Below the pieces are notes generated by a model. That model had not been told where the DNA came from. It worked only from the letters and a program-made list of their open reading frames with translations, and ran no database searches. A DNA stretch of 64,000 nucleotides from [Clostridium] scindens (GTDB lineage Bacteria; Bacillota; Clostridia; Lachnospirales; Lachnospiraceae). Location: the NCBI RefSeq assembly GCF_019597925.1, contig NZ_CP080442.1:847001-911000 (forward strand), written 5' to 3'. Below, piece after piece: positions 17,771-26,916 of this stretch (the first letter of the stretch is position 1; every line of letters begins with the position of its first letter). The position numbers and the translations under genes are program-made.

Positions 17771-19051
17771 ATGGAAAGATATTATCAGCAATATATCAAG
17801 CTGCTTGAGAAAGAACTGGTTCCGGCTTTTGGCTGTACGGAGCCGATTGCGATCGCCTATGCGGCGGCGTATGCGAGGAATATTTTGGATGCAATGCCTG
17901 AGGAAGTCGATATCAAAGTCAGCAGCAATATTATAAAGAATGTAAAGAGCGTCACCATACCGAATACCGGAGGCCTGAAAGGAATAGAGGCCGCCGTGGC
18001 GGCAGGGATTGTCGTAGGAAACCCGGAAAAGGAACTGGAAGTTATCGCCGGGGTATCTAAGGAGCAGATCCCGATGATCAAAGAATATCTAGAGAGGGTA
18101 CCGATAAAAGTCTCTGCCAGCGAAAGCGATGAAGTCTTTGATATCAGGATCATGGTGAAGTGTAAAAAGCAGTATGCGCTGGTGAGGATTGTGAAAGAGC
18201 ACCTGAATATCGTGTACGTTGAGAAAAACGGGAAGGAGATCTTTGAAAAGGATGAAGAGGACCGGCAGGAGCAGCCGGAGGCCTCTTTGACGATTCAAAG
18301 AATCGTGGAATTTGCAGATCTGGCAGCCATTGAAGATATCCGGGGACCAGTCCGCAGGCAGGTGGATTATAATATGGCGATTGCCAGGGACGGACTTGCC
18401 AAAGAATATGGAGGCGCAGTGGGACGAACCATCCTGTCTCATTCACAGCAAACTGCCGCTGACAAGGCCAGAGCCTATGCGGCAGCAGGTTCAGATGCCC
18501 GCATGAGTGGATGCACGCTTCCTGTCATTATTGTATCCGGAAGCGGAAACCAGGGTATCACGGCCTCGGTTCCGATTGCCGTATATGCAGAGGAAAAGGG
18601 CTATGGAGAAGAGAAGATGCTCCGTGCGGTAGCGCTGTCAGACCTTCTTACCATTTATCAGAGGCAGTTCATTGGCAGGCTGTCTGCCTATTGCGGGGCA
18701 GTAAATGCAGGGTGCGCAAGCGCAGCTGGAATTGCTTATCTGGAAGGAGGAGGCTTTGAAGAAGTAGCACATACTCTAATCAATTCGCTGGCGGCTATTT
18801 CTGGCGTGATCTGTGATGGGGCGAAGCCTTCTTGTGCGGCGAAGATTGCTGCGTCTGTGGAGGCGGGCCTTCTGGGATATGATATGTTTATAGATAAGAA
18901 AGAATTTGTCGGAGGCGATGGAATCGTTACCTGTGATGCGGATGAAACAATTAAAAACGTAGGAATCCTGGGAAAAGAGGGAATGAAGCAGACGGATCGA
19001 AAGATTGTAGAAATTATGCTTAAGAGAACCGCATGCAGAAATAAGATGTAG
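17771..19051 (+). CDS. cyuA: L-cysteine desulfidase (CyuA/YhaM family)
   Basis: 426-residue protein of the UPF0597 family (YhaM/CyuA), related to the serine-dehydratase alpha domain. It should split L-cysteine to sulfide, ammonia and pyruvate with a 4Fe-4S cluster in the cytoplasm. Landmarks: VPAFGCTEPIAIAYA at the N-terminus with Cys22; SGCTLP with Cys248 followed by SGSGNQGI; YCGAVNAGC with Cys308 and Cys315; and ICDGAKPSCA with Cys348 and Cys355. Length is normal. It follows the desulfurase-like gene by two bases and is the last enzyme of the operon, which makes cysteine the probable end-point of the pathway. Confidence 0.87.
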   Translation: MERYYQQYIKLLEKELVPAFGCTEPIAIAYAAAYARNILDAMPEEVDIKVSSNIIKNVKSVTIPNTGGLKGIEAAVAAGIVVGNPEKELEVIAGVSKEQIPMIKEYLERVPIKVSASESDEVFDIRIMVKCKKQYALVRIVKEHLNIVYVEKNGKEIFEKDEEDRQEQPEASLTIQRIVEFADLAAIEDIRGPVRRQVDYNMAIARDGLAKEYGGAVGRTILSHSQQTAADKARAYAAAGSDARMSGCTLPVIIVSGSGNQGITASVPIAVYAEEKGYGEEKMLRAVALSDLLTIYQRQFIGRLSAYCGAVNAGCASAAGIAYLEGGGFEEVAHTLINSLAAISGVICDGAKPSCAAKIAASVEAGLLGYDMFIDKKEFVGGDGIVTCDADETIKNVGILGKEGMKQTDRKIVEIMLKRTACRNKM

Positions 19052-19066
19052 CCGTATGGTAAAATA

Positions 19067-19075
19067 TGGTATAAT
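19067..19075 (+). promoter_or_regulatory. Extended -10 promoter before the GntR gene
   Basis: TGGTATAAT is an extended -10 box (TG-N-TATAAT), about 90 bases before the regulator start. No good -35 is seen. Between it and the gene lies a hairpin with AGCCCG and CGGGCT arms (about 19087-19129) of unknown role. Confidence 0.4.
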
Positions 19076-19162
19076 AAAAGTGCCTTAAGCCCGGTCTGTC
19101 TGGCAATATACTTATACAGCATGGAACGGGCTAATAATTAAGAAAGAGCAGGGGGGATAGGT

Positions 19163-19810
19163 ATGTCTGAAACGATGAAACTGAAAGACCAGATATATGA
19201 GAAGGTCCTGAATGAAATTACGGAAGGCCGCTATCTGCAGAATGAAATTATTACGGAAAGAGAATTGATAGAAAAATATGGAGTCAGCAAATCCCCTGTC
19301 AGAGAGGCGCTCATTGAACTTTGTAATGAAAATGTGCTGGTAAGCCGTCCAAGAATGGGATATCAGATACGCCCTATATCTATGAAGGAAATTTCAGATA
19401 TTGTAGAACTGCGGGTAATTCTGGAGCTGGCTGCGCTTAGAAAGACGTTTACAATTTTGGATGATCATCATATACAGCTGCTAAAGGAAAATCTATCAAG
19501 GGCTTCAGAAATCCATGAAGGGAAAAATATGATGAAGCATTGGAAGAGCAATATCAGTTTTCATCTGCTGCTGTGCAGTTTCTGCGGCAATTCCCAAATA
19601 TATTCTGAAACGGAGAGGGCATTAAAGTTCTCGTATAGAGGCGCTATTCAGTATTTTTCTGTCTCATGGAACCGCCGTCATGATACAAAGGCTCAGAGGC
19701 ATAAAAAATTGATCGAGGCTATGGAGATGAGGGATCTGGAAAAATCGTTGGAGATATTAAAGGAAGATATAGAAAATCTGAAGCAGGAGATATTAGAAGA
19801 GTTTTGTTAG
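19163..19810 (+). CDS. GntR-family transcriptional regulator (FadR/FCD type)
   Basis: 215-residue repressor. The N-terminal winged helix contains NEIITERELIEKYGVSKSPVREAL, best seen as the helix-turn-helix LIEKYGVSKSPVREALIEL at residues 38-56. The C-terminal FCD ligand-binding domain has the IVELRVILELAALR start and a metal-type His cluster (FHLLLCSF and a late RHKKL). The start follows GCAGGGGGGATAGGT. It lies at the downstream end of the cysteine/hydantoin operon, has its own likely promoter and probably represses the operon through the palindrome at 5166-5177. Confidence 0.87.
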   Translation: MSETMKLKDQIYEKVLNEITEGRYLQNEIITERELIEKYGVSKSPVREALIELCNENVLVSRPRMGYQIRPISMKEISDIVELRVILELAALRKTFTILDDHHIQLLKENLSRASEIHEGKNMMKHWKSNISFHLLLCSFCGNSQIYSETERALKFSYRGAIQYFSVSWNRRHDTKAQRHKKLIEAMEMRDLEKSLEILKEDIENLKQEILEEFC

Positions 19811-19818
19811 GATTTTAG

Positions 19819-19853
19819 CAAGGAACTGCCCCGGCAGTTCCTTGTTTCATTTT
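19819..19853 (+). terminator. Rho-independent terminator after the GntR gene
   Basis: A nearly unbroken hairpin of about 11-12 base pairs (CAAGGAACTGCC with GGCAGTTCCTTG) followed by TTTCATTTT. It closes the operon and regulator block. Confidence 0.85.
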
Positions 19854-19909
19854 ATGCCTGCATATGATATAGTTGTCATAGATTATAAAAAGGAGAGCAA
19901 AGAGGGGAT

Positions 19910-20869
19910 ATGAAAAAGAAAGGGAAAATTATTTTATCAGCGGTGCTGATACTTCTAATTATCCTGATCGTGGGAATGTCATACTTTATAGGCACCCAGG
20001 TGTTCGAAGGATCCACGCAGCTGGTGACGAATGAGGACACTAAGGGGGTAAAGGATTCTTTTTGGAAGAAGTACGGAATAGATTACCAGGCATTTCAGCG
20101 CACATACAAGATAGAGGATCTGGAGTTGAAATCCACGTTCGACGGCCATAAGATTCCGGCAGACTATATCTATGCACCGGGGATGGAGGGAAACAAAGAG
20201 AATCAAACGGTTATACTGGTCCATGGGCTGGGAGGAAACCGGTACTCCAATTACCCATTGGCGGAATTCTTCCTGGAAGAGGGATACAATGTAATTACTT
20301 ACGACCAGAGAAGTTCCAATGAAAATACGGCCCGGTATACGACCTTTGGATATTGGGAAAAATATGACCTGATTGATTGGATCGCATATGCCAAAGAGCA
20401 GGCCAATGAACAGACGCTGGGAGTATGGGGCACGTCCTTTGGAGGGGCAACGGCCGGACTGGCGGCAGGATATGAGGATACTGCTAAGATGATTGACTTT
20501 CTGATTCTGGACTGCCCGGTAAGCAGTATGGAATATATGATAGAGCAGGAAATGAAGAGCATGGATACAGGCATTCCGGTGTCCTATATGACTTGGTGCG
20601 GCAATATTGCCAATAAGCTGAAACTGGGATTTTCGTACAAGGATGCCGATGTAAGCAAAGCGGTAACAGATGTGGAGACTCCGATTTTAGTCATTAACAG
20701 CAAAAAGGATGAGTTGACGCCGTATTTTATGGGGAAGGATATCTATGACGCGATAGAAGGAGGCAATAAGAAGATATGGACCGTGAAAGACAGCAAGCAT
20801 GCGGAGGTATGGCTGGATCATAATCCGGAGTACCGCAGCGTGGTGAAGGAATGGATAGAGTTTGAATAA
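19910..20869 (+). CDS. Membrane-anchored alpha/beta hydrolase
   Basis: 319-residue hydrolase. A basic start and one hydrophobic segment at about residues 6-29 anchor it, with the catalytic domain outside the cell. LVHGLGGNRYS forms the oxyanion region; the nucleophile is Ser176 in GTSFGG; a late Asp lies in INSKKDELTP and His297 in SKHAEVW, completing a triad. It resembles the YqkD/FrsA-like extracytoplasmic serine hydrolases with no fixed substrate. It stands alone between a terminator and a MATE gene. Confidence 0.8.
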   Translation: MKKKGKIILSAVLILLIILIVGMSYFIGTQVFEGSTQLVTNEDTKGVKDSFWKKYGIDYQAFQRTYKIEDLELKSTFDGHKIPADYIYAPGMEGNKENQTVILVHGLGGNRYSNYPLAEFFLEEGYNVITYDQRSSNENTARYTTFGYWEKYDLIDWIAYAKEQANEQTLGVWGTSFGGATAGLAAGYEDTAKMIDFLILDCPVSSMEYMIEQEMKSMDTGIPVSYMTWCGNIANKLKLGFSYKDADVSKAVTDVETPILVINSKKDELTPYFMGKDIYDAIEGGNKKIWTVKDSKHAEVWLDHNPEYRSVVKEWIEFE

Positions 20870-20931
20870 GCAATGCAGTCAGTTCGCCACCGGGTGAACT
20901 TTAAAGTGTCTGGCAGTCCGTTAGGTCTTAG

Positions 20932-20955
20932 AAGGAGTGCCATGGCACTTTTTAT
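20932..20955 (+). terminator. Possible short terminator before the MATE gene
   Basis: AGTGCC-AT-GGCACT followed by TTTTTATTA. The stem is only six pairs with a two-base turn, so it is a weak candidate. It lies 30 bases before the next start codon. Confidence 0.35.
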
Positions 20956-20983
20956 TATGCAATAGGAGGAGCAGACAATTATT

Positions 20984-22282
20984 ATGGAATTAAGGAGAGA
21001 CTTTTTGAAATATGTAAGCCTGAATGTGATCGGGATGATCGGAATATCCTGCTATATTCTGGCGGATACATTCTTTGTAGCCAAAGCTCTGGGGGCTACG
21101 GGACTGGCAGCCCTGAATTTCTCCATCTCATTTTTCAGCGTGATGCAGGGCTGTGGGCTGATGATCGGAATTGGCGGCGCTACGGACTTTTCACTTCGCA
21201 GGCAGGAGGCAGATGGGAAGAATGGGGATATTTCCTTTGTCCATACCGTAATGCTGGGGAGCATTGCAGCAGCCCTCTTCTTGCTGATCGGGATATTCCT
21301 GGCAGAGCCGCTGGGACGGGTCTTAGGTGCGGATGCGACGACGCTGCCCTATACGAAAGTGTATTTGCAGACGATCTTATGTTTTGCGCCGGCGTTCCTC
21401 CTGAATAATATTCTTCTGGCATTTGTCCGCAATGACAATGGACCCCGGCTATCAATGACGGCTATGCTGGTGAGCAGTTTTTCCAATATTATTCTGGATT
21501 ATATATTCATGTTCCCGCTCTCTATGGGAATCTTCGGGGCCGCCTTTGCAACCGGGCTATCCCCGGTGATAAGTATTGCGATCCTTCTGCTGCATTTTAA
21601 GGGGAGAAATCAGGGTTTCCATCTGATGCGGTGCAAATTGGAGATCAGAAGGCTTGGAAGAATTATGGCACTTGGCTTTTCTTCCCTGATTGGGGAACTG
21701 GCTTCTGCCATCTCCCTTCTTACGTTTAATTTGATCATACTGGGAATCTCAGGCAATATCGGGGTAGCAGCCTATGGCATCATTGCCAACATCGCGCTGG
21801 TTGCCACCTCGGTATTTACAGGAACTGCACAGGGATTGCAGCCACTGGCAAGCAGATGCTATGGGCAGGGAGAACGTGAGGGAGTAGGCAGGCTTTCCGG
21901 CTATGCGGTAAAGACGGCTGTTTTTTTCGCAGTGGCCATTTATGCCGTCATCTGCATCTTTGCACCAGCGATCGCATCCATCTTCAACAGCGAGGGGAAC
22001 CGGAGGCTGTCGGAACTGGCAGTCGAAGGAATGAGAATCTATTTTGCAGGATATTTCTTTGCCGGGATCAGCATTGTGACCACCGCCCTGTTAAGCGCTA
22101 CCGCCCATGTGAATAAAGCGATGGCCATCGCCTTATGCAGAAGCTGCGTGATTCTGGTGCCATGCGTGTTCTTGCTAAGCAGGCTGTTTAAGATGACGGG
22201 AGTATGGCTGTCATTTGTCGTGGCGGAAGGGCTGGTATTTGTGCTCACGGTAGTTTTTCTGGCTAGATTCCGCCGCCGCTAG
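20984..22282 (+). CDS. MATE-family efflux transporter
   Basis: 432-residue multidrug/toxin extrusion type antiporter with about 12 TM segments. Typical segments are ADTFFVAKALGATGLAALN near the N-terminus and, in the second half, GNIGVAAYGIIANIALV and GTAQGLQPLASRCYGQG. It exports a cationic drug or metabolite using a Na+ or H+ gradient. The gene is followed by a LytTR/GHKL two-component system that has its own promoter. Whether the two are linked is not shown. Confidence 0.88.
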   Translation: MELRRDFLKYVSLNVIGMIGISCYILADTFFVAKALGATGLAALNFSISFFSVMQGCGLMIGIGGATDFSLRRQEADGKNGDISFVHTVMLGSIAAALFLLIGIFLAEPLGRVLGADATTLPYTKVYLQTILCFAPAFLLNNILLAFVRNDNGPRLSMTAMLVSSFSNIILDYIFMFPLSMGIFGAAFATGLSPVISIAILLLHFKGRNQGFHLMRCKLEIRRLGRIMALGFSSLIGELASAISLLTFNLIILGISGNIGVAAYGIIANIALVATSVFTGTAQGLQPLASRCYGQGEREGVGRLSGYAVKTAVFFAVAIYAVICIFAPAIASIFNSEGNRRLSELAVEGMRIYFAGYFFAGISIVTTALLSATAHVNKAMAIALCRSCVILVPCVFLLSRLFKMTGVWLSFVVAEGLVFVLTVVFLARFRRR

Positions 22283-22310
22283 TACGGGCATATGCCGGAA
22301 GTATTAAATT

Positions 22311-22339
22311 TTGCGTTTTAGAAGGCCCTATGCTACACT
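22311..22339 (+). promoter_or_regulatory. Promoter of the LytTR two-component genes
   Basis: TTGCGT (22311-22316), 17-base spacer, TACACT (22334-22339), 35 bases before the response-regulator start. Confidence 0.55.
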
Positions 22340-22373
22340 AGAGGCAATGAAACGGCAGGAAGGTTGAAAGCAT

Positions 22374-23087
22374 ATGCTGCAGATTGCGATTTGCGATGAT
22401 GAAAAGTATTACAGGGAAGAGATACGGAGACTGGTGGAAGACTGGCTGGAAGAAAAAGGGATGGAATATGCCATCCATTTATTTGCTTCGGGAGAAGAAT
22501 TCCTGATACAGAATGAGAATCTGGTAAGATACGATTGTATCTTCATGGATATCAATATGAACGAAATAGATGGTATTGAGGCGGCCATGCAGATCCGCTC
22601 TTATCATTCCAAGACCCAGATTGTATTCGTGACCGCTTTTATCCAATATGTGCTGGAGGGATATAAGGTAGATGCAGTCCGGTATATCATGAAGGATACG
22701 TTAAAGACAGCAGTGCCGGAATGTATGGACGCAGTGTGGAAGAGACTGAAGCTTGCCCAGGTGACATTTCACTTTGTCGAAGGGGAGAAGACGCTTTACA
22801 CGGATAATATCCTCTATGTGGAGAGCCGCAGGCATAAATCGATCTTTCACTATATGGAATCCAGCATGACGGAGTATCAGATATATAGCAAGCTGGATGA
22901 GATCGAGCAGAAGTTATACGAGCATGGATTCCTTCGGATTCATAAGAGTTATCTTGTGAATATGAAGCATATGCGAAGAGTCAGTAATTATGAAGCCATG
23001 CTGGATAACGGAGAATGCCTTTCTGTCCCGCGCCTGCGGTTTCAGAAAGTGAAAGAGGCATACGTAGGGTACAAAGGAGCGTTGTAA
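22374..23087 (+). CDS. LytTR response regulator (AgrA-like)
   Basis: 237 residues. The receiver domain starts MLQIAICDDEKYYREEI with the acidic pair; the phosphorylated Asp is at about residue 59 (CIFMDINMNE). The C-terminal LytTR DNA-binding domain contains ILYVESRRHKSIFH, LDEIEQKLYEHGFLRIHKSY and LSVPRLRFQKVKEAY. Such regulators bind paired 9-base repeats. Its stop codon overlaps the kinase start by one base (TAATG), so the two are translated together. Confidence 0.9.
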   Translation: MLQIAICDDEKYYREEIRRLVEDWLEEKGMEYAIHLFASGEEFLIQNENLVRYDCIFMDINMNEIDGIEAAMQIRSYHSKTQIVFVTAFIQYVLEGYKVDAVRYIMKDTLKTAVPECMDAVWKRLKLAQVTFHFVEGEKTLYTDNILYVESRRHKSIFHYMESSMTEYQIYSKLDEIEQKLYEHGFLRIHKSYLVNMKHMRRVSNYEAMLDNGECLSVPRLRFQKVKEAYVGYKGAL

Positions 23088-24361
23088 TGAGTGTCATATT
23101 AAAATGCCTGGCGCTATCGTTTATGACGGGGATCGCCTGTAAGATATTTTTTGAAACGCTGATACCAAGGCGTAAGATGAGATATGGCTGGATGGAAAAT
23201 ACCTTTCTTCTGACGTTTGCCCTTGGATTTATGATCATCAGCATGACCCCGGTTCCCCCTTATATGCTCAGGCCGGTAAGGGTGGTTATCGTCATCTTCA
23301 TTGTAGTACAGATTTATTTTAAGATCAGGCCTTTGCATAATCTGATTTTGTCCATACTGGTATGCAGTTTGATGTGGCTAATGGAAATGCTTGTTCTTTG
23401 GGCGATTTTTGCACTGCCCGTCAGATACAGGACGCTTGTATATCTTGAGGAAGAGATCGCATACAGCCTGCTCTTTGGCTTGATGTTCCTATTTTCTGTC
23501 TGCTATAAAGGGAAAAAGAATATGCTGTCTGGCACAAACTGGATTCGTTATGGGTATGTTCCTATCGTAGTAATGGTCATGATTATGGTTTTGAGCAGTA
23601 TTCCCTGGAATGAGCAGGAACCTGACGGAAAAGCAGGATTTCTGCTCTTTGCCATGTTTGGGATCATGATGATGTTTATCTTTTACTTTATCTGGAACAT
23701 TCTGCAAAAGGAAAGAGAATTGCAGGAACTGCGGATGATTCAGGAGCAGACGCAGAATCAGATGGCGATGTACCAGAATATGCAGAGAAATTATGAACAG
23801 CAGAGGCGCTATCTGCATGATTACAAGAACCAGCTGGCCTGCATCCAGGGGATGCTGGCAGAAGGCGAAGTAGAAAGAACAGCAGGATATGTGGCTGAAT
23901 TGACGGGGAATATCCATAAAAGCGCAGACTATGTAGATGCCAATCATATGGTGGTGAACGTGGTCCTGAACCAGAAGTACAGGGAAGCCATGGAGAAAGG
24001 GATTACCATGCTCATTACCATAGGCGATCTGTCAAAACTTGCGCTGAAGGAGGAAGATACCGTCACGCTTCTGGTCAATCTGCTGGATAACGCCATAGAA
24101 GCATGTGAGAAACAAAAGACTGGTAAAATGATCCACTTTAAAATGGTACTGGAAGACGGGCAGCTGGTTCTATCCGTGCGCAATCCTGTGGAAGAGCCGG
24201 TCAAGATAAGGGGAAATACGGTAATTACCACGAAGAAGGATAAGTCTGCCCATGGAATCGGGTTGAAAAACGTTGATTCCGTTATCCAAAGAAATAACGG
24301 AACCAGCGTGATTCAGTGTAAGGACGGAATGTTCAGTTTTTCTGCCATTCTATCATCTTAA
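23087..24361 (+). CDS. GHKL sensor histidine kinase (AgrC-like)
   Basis: 424 residues from ATG 23087, which overlaps the regulator stop. About six TM segments occupy residues 1-215, then a coiled coil rich in Gln/Met (residues 220-240). The phospho-acceptor is at about His244 in LHDYKNQLA. The GHKL ATPase has LVNLLDNAIEAC and a glycine box KSAHGIGLKNV. This is the Agr/Com/Bli class that senses peptides or membrane stress; no agrB/agrD partner is present. It ends tail-to-tail with the UvrA-like gene and shares the TTAA stop bases. Confidence 0.88.
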   Translation: MSVILKCLALSFMTGIACKIFFETLIPRRKMRYGWMENTFLLTFALGFMIISMTPVPPYMLRPVRVVIVIFIVVQIYFKIRPLHNLILSILVCSLMWLMEMLVLWAIFALPVRYRTLVYLEEEIAYSLLFGLMFLFSVCYKGKKNMLSGTNWIRYGYVPIVVMVMIMVLSSIPWNEQEPDGKAGFLLFAMFGIMMMFIFYFIWNILQKERELQELRMIQEQTQNQMAMYQNMQRNYEQQRRYLHDYKNQLACIQGMLAEGEVERTAGYVAELTGNIHKSADYVDANHMVVNVVLNQKYREAMEKGITMLITIGDLSKLALKEEDTVTLLVNLLDNAIEACEKQKTGKMIHFKMVLEDGQLVLSVRNPVEEPVKIRGNTVITTKKDKSAHGIGLKNVDSVIQRNNGTSVIQCKDGMFSFSAILSS

Positions 24362-26763
24362 GGTTTTGGTGTTCCGGCATACATAAGATAGCCGCCCTTT
24401 TCCCCGCCGACTGGCCCAAGATCGATCATCCAGTCGCTATGTGAAATGAACTGCTGGTTATGCTCCGCCGCGACGATGGTATTGCCAGCATCAGCCAAAC
24501 GGTCAAGTAGCGCCAGGAAATGCCGGATATCACTGGGGTGAAGGCCCGCTGTGGGCTCATCCATCAGGTAGAGGCATTCTTTATTGGAAGCGGTCTGGAT
24601 CAATTCCTTGGCCAGCCGAAGCCGCTGGCATTCGCCGCCGGACAAGGTGGTAAGGGACTGCCCCAGCTGAAGGTAGCTAAGACCTACATCCATAAGAAGG
24701 TTCAAGATCCTTAAAATCTTGGGGACGTCGGCAAAGAGTTCTGCTGCCTCCTCAATGGAGAGGTTCAGAACGTCTTTGATGGAAGCTCCTTTATAGGTGA
24801 CTTCCAGAACTTCAGGGCGGAACTGGCTTCCATTGCAGACAGGGCAGACGATCTCGGTATTGGCAAAGAATAGCATGTTGTTGTCGATGTATCCCAGCCC
24901 TTCGCAGTTTTCGCATCTGCCTCCTGAAGAGTTAAAGGAAAAATGCCGCGCACAAAGGCCATTCTTTTTTGCGGTTCCGGTTTTGCCGAAGACAGACCGG
25001 ATATCGGTGTAGACATCGGCGTAGGTAGCCACATTGGAACGTTTCATCCGGGGAATTGCCGCCTGCTCGATCCTGACAATCTTATCAAATCGCTCAAGGC
25101 CGGCCACACGGCCATTCTTTGATGACCCGCCTGTAGACAAAACCTCGAAAAGCAGGGTTGACTTCCCAGAGCCGGAAGGACCGGTAACAGAAGTAAGGCA
25201 TCCAACGGGGATATCGACGGCAAGGTCCTTAAGATTGAACGCATTTGCATGTTCTATGCGAATCATAGCTGTAGGCTCCCGGAAAACGGATTTGCCGGGA
25301 TCAGGGTTCTTAAGATACAAGCCGGTTACGGAAGCAGGATTTCGCATTAGTTCCTTTAACGTGCCGGAGGCAATAATCTCGCCGCCAACTCTGCCGGCTC
25401 CAGGCCCCATGTCAATAATGTGGTCCGCAGATTCCATGATGTCCGTGTCATGCTCTATGACAAGTACTGTATTTCCCAGATCCCTAAGTTTCTTAAGAAT
25501 TGCCACCAGCCCGGGCGTATCTTTGGAGTGCAGCCCGGCGGTCGGCTCATCCAGAATATAGATGATGCCGGTAAGTTCGCTGTCCAGGGCGGCGGCCAGC
25601 CGGAGCCGCTTGAGTTCTCCGCCTGACAAAGTGATGATCTGCCGGTCCAGGCAGAGATAGCCAAGACCGACTTTTTGATAACGGTCAAGCTTCGTTTCTA
25701 TGTCAAGCAGATAGGACTCTGTCATATCCAGATGCTTGGGGGAGAGGGAGGCGCGTAATTCCTTGATCCATTGCCAGAGATGTTCCAGAGAATAAAGATT
25801 AAGTTCGGGAAGCCGGGTGCCATGAACGGTTACGCTGCGGCTTAATGTGCCAAGCCTTTCTCCGCCGCAGTTGGGACAGGCTTCGGTAGTGAAATAGGGA
25901 GTCAACGAACCGGCATCCCCGAATCTTTCGGACAGTCTTCTCCAAAGAATCGGAAATACGCCTTCGAATCTTCCGGAAGCCGTTGTCTCAGGCGGTTTTA
26001 GGCCTGGAAATGCCTCTCTTGCCTGGGCGCATTGTGTTCCTTCGTATAGGATTGCTTTCTGTAGGTCCGTGAAATCCTTTACCGGCATACTGGCCTCGTA
26101 TGGAATCCGGTAATACTGGAAGGCTTTAAAAAGGAGCGAAATCTGATACTGCCCATATCGTTTCTCCCAATAGCGCACGGCGCCATCTTCTAGAGAGAGG
26201 TTCTCGTCTATCACCTGCGACTTGTCGATGGCATGGATATGTCCAAGCCCCTCGCAGGCCGGGCAGGCTCCTTCCCTGGTATTGAAGGAAAAGAAGGTGC
26301 GGGTGATCTTGTCCATTCTTTGGCCGCATTCACTGCAATACATATATACATGAAAATCAGTTCCTTCTTTCCTGGTCTCTTCCCGGCAGTCGGCCGCGCA
26401 GATCTGATGCCCGCAATAAGGGCATGTCCGCATGCCTAGTTTTTCGTATATCATCCGCAGATCCGTATAGATATCCGACAAAGTCCCGACTGTGGAACGG
26501 GGGTTTCGATTGGCGTCTGTCTGGGTGATGACGATGGCCGGAGAGGCCCCTCTGATCCGGTCTACTTTCGGCTTGCGGATTCCCTGGAAAGACATCGCCT
26601 CCAAGTATTGCCGCTGGCATTCGTTGAAGAGGACGTCAATAAGCAGCGTAGATTTTCCGCAGCCGGACAGGCCGGTGAATACGACCAGCTGATTCTTTGG
26701 AATCTCTAATGATACGTTCTTTAAACAGCCTTCCCGTGCATTGCTGATTTTTATATAATCCAT
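24358..26763 (-). CDS. UvrA-like ABC protein (drug-resistance/class II UvrA type)
   Basis: About 801 residues from ATG at 26763 (AAAGGAGATGCCT upstream); the longer frame would add 50 unlikely residues. It has the UvrA layout: Walker A SGCGKS, a zinc finger (CPYCGH, then CSECGQ and CPACEGLGH), the ABC signature LSGGELKR, a second Walker A GPSGSGKS, a second zinc finger (CENCEGLGY and CPVCNGS) and LSGGECQR. It is shorter than canonical UvrA (about 940), as in class II UvrA paralogues that confer resistance to DNA-binding drugs rather than general excision repair. Promoter reads TTGCCA-17-TATAAT on this strand. Its neighbours (MATE pump, sensor kinase, pentapeptide protein) support a role in drug defence. 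Confidence 0.85.
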   Translation of the reverse strand: MDYIKISNAREGCLKNVSLEIPKNQLVVFTGLSGCGKSTLLIDVLFNECQRQYLEAMSFQGIRKPKVDRIRGASPAIVITQTDANRNPRSTVGTLSDIYTDLRMIYEKLGMRTCPYCGHQICAADCREETRKEGTDFHVYMYCSECGQRMDKITRTFFSFNTREGACPACEGLGHIHAIDKSQVIDENLSLEDGAVRYWEKRYGQYQISLLFKAFQYYRIPYEASMPVKDFTDLQKAILYEGTQCAQAREAFPGLKPPETTASGRFEGVFPILWRRLSERFGDAGSLTPYFTTEACPNCGGERLGTLSRSVTVHGTRLPELNLYSLEHLWQWIKELRASLSPKHLDMTESYLLDIETKLDRYQKVGLGYLCLDRQIITLSGGELKRLRLAAALDSELTGIIYILDEPTAGLHSKDTPGLVAILKKLRDLGNTVLVIEHDTDIMESADHIIDMGPGAGRVGGEIIASGTLKELMRNPASVTGLYLKNPDPGKSVFREPTAMIRIEHANAFNLKDLAVDIPVGCLTSVTGPSGSGKSTLLFEVLSTGGSSKNGRVAGLERFDKIVRIEQAAIPRMKRSNVATYADVYTDIRSVFGKTGTAKKNGLCARHFSFNSSGGRCENCEGLGYIDNNMLFFANTEIVCPVCNGSQFRPEVLEVTYKGASIKDVLNLSIEEAAELFADVPKILRILNLLMDVGLSYLQLGQSLTTLSGGECQRLRLAKELIQTASNKECLYLMDEPTAGLHPSDIRHFLALLDRLADAGNTIVAAEHNQQFISHSDWMIDLGPVGGEKGGYLMYAGTPKP

Positions 26764-26803
26764 AGGCATCTCCTTTGGGCGGATGACTTTGCTTTGTCTT
26801 TCT

Positions 26804-26832
26804 ATTATAGCCAGATGAGCATGCTGTGGCAA
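26804..26832 (-). promoter_or_regulatory. Promoter of the UvrA-like gene
   Basis: On the minus strand: TTGCCA (26832-26827), a 17-base spacer, and a consensus TATAAT (26809-26804), about 40 bases before the start codon. Confidence 0.7.
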
Positions 26833-26916
26833 CCGTGTGTTTATACTGGTCTTTTTTTGCCGGGCCACCATATGTTGGTGCTCTCCTTCTTGTGTAAAAT
26901 ACATGACTTTCATAGA

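Noticed and set aside
22374..24361. A complete agr quorum-sensing locus
   Set aside because: The kinase and regulator are of the AgrC/AgrA class, but I found no AgrB-like protease or AgrD-like small peptide gene beside them.
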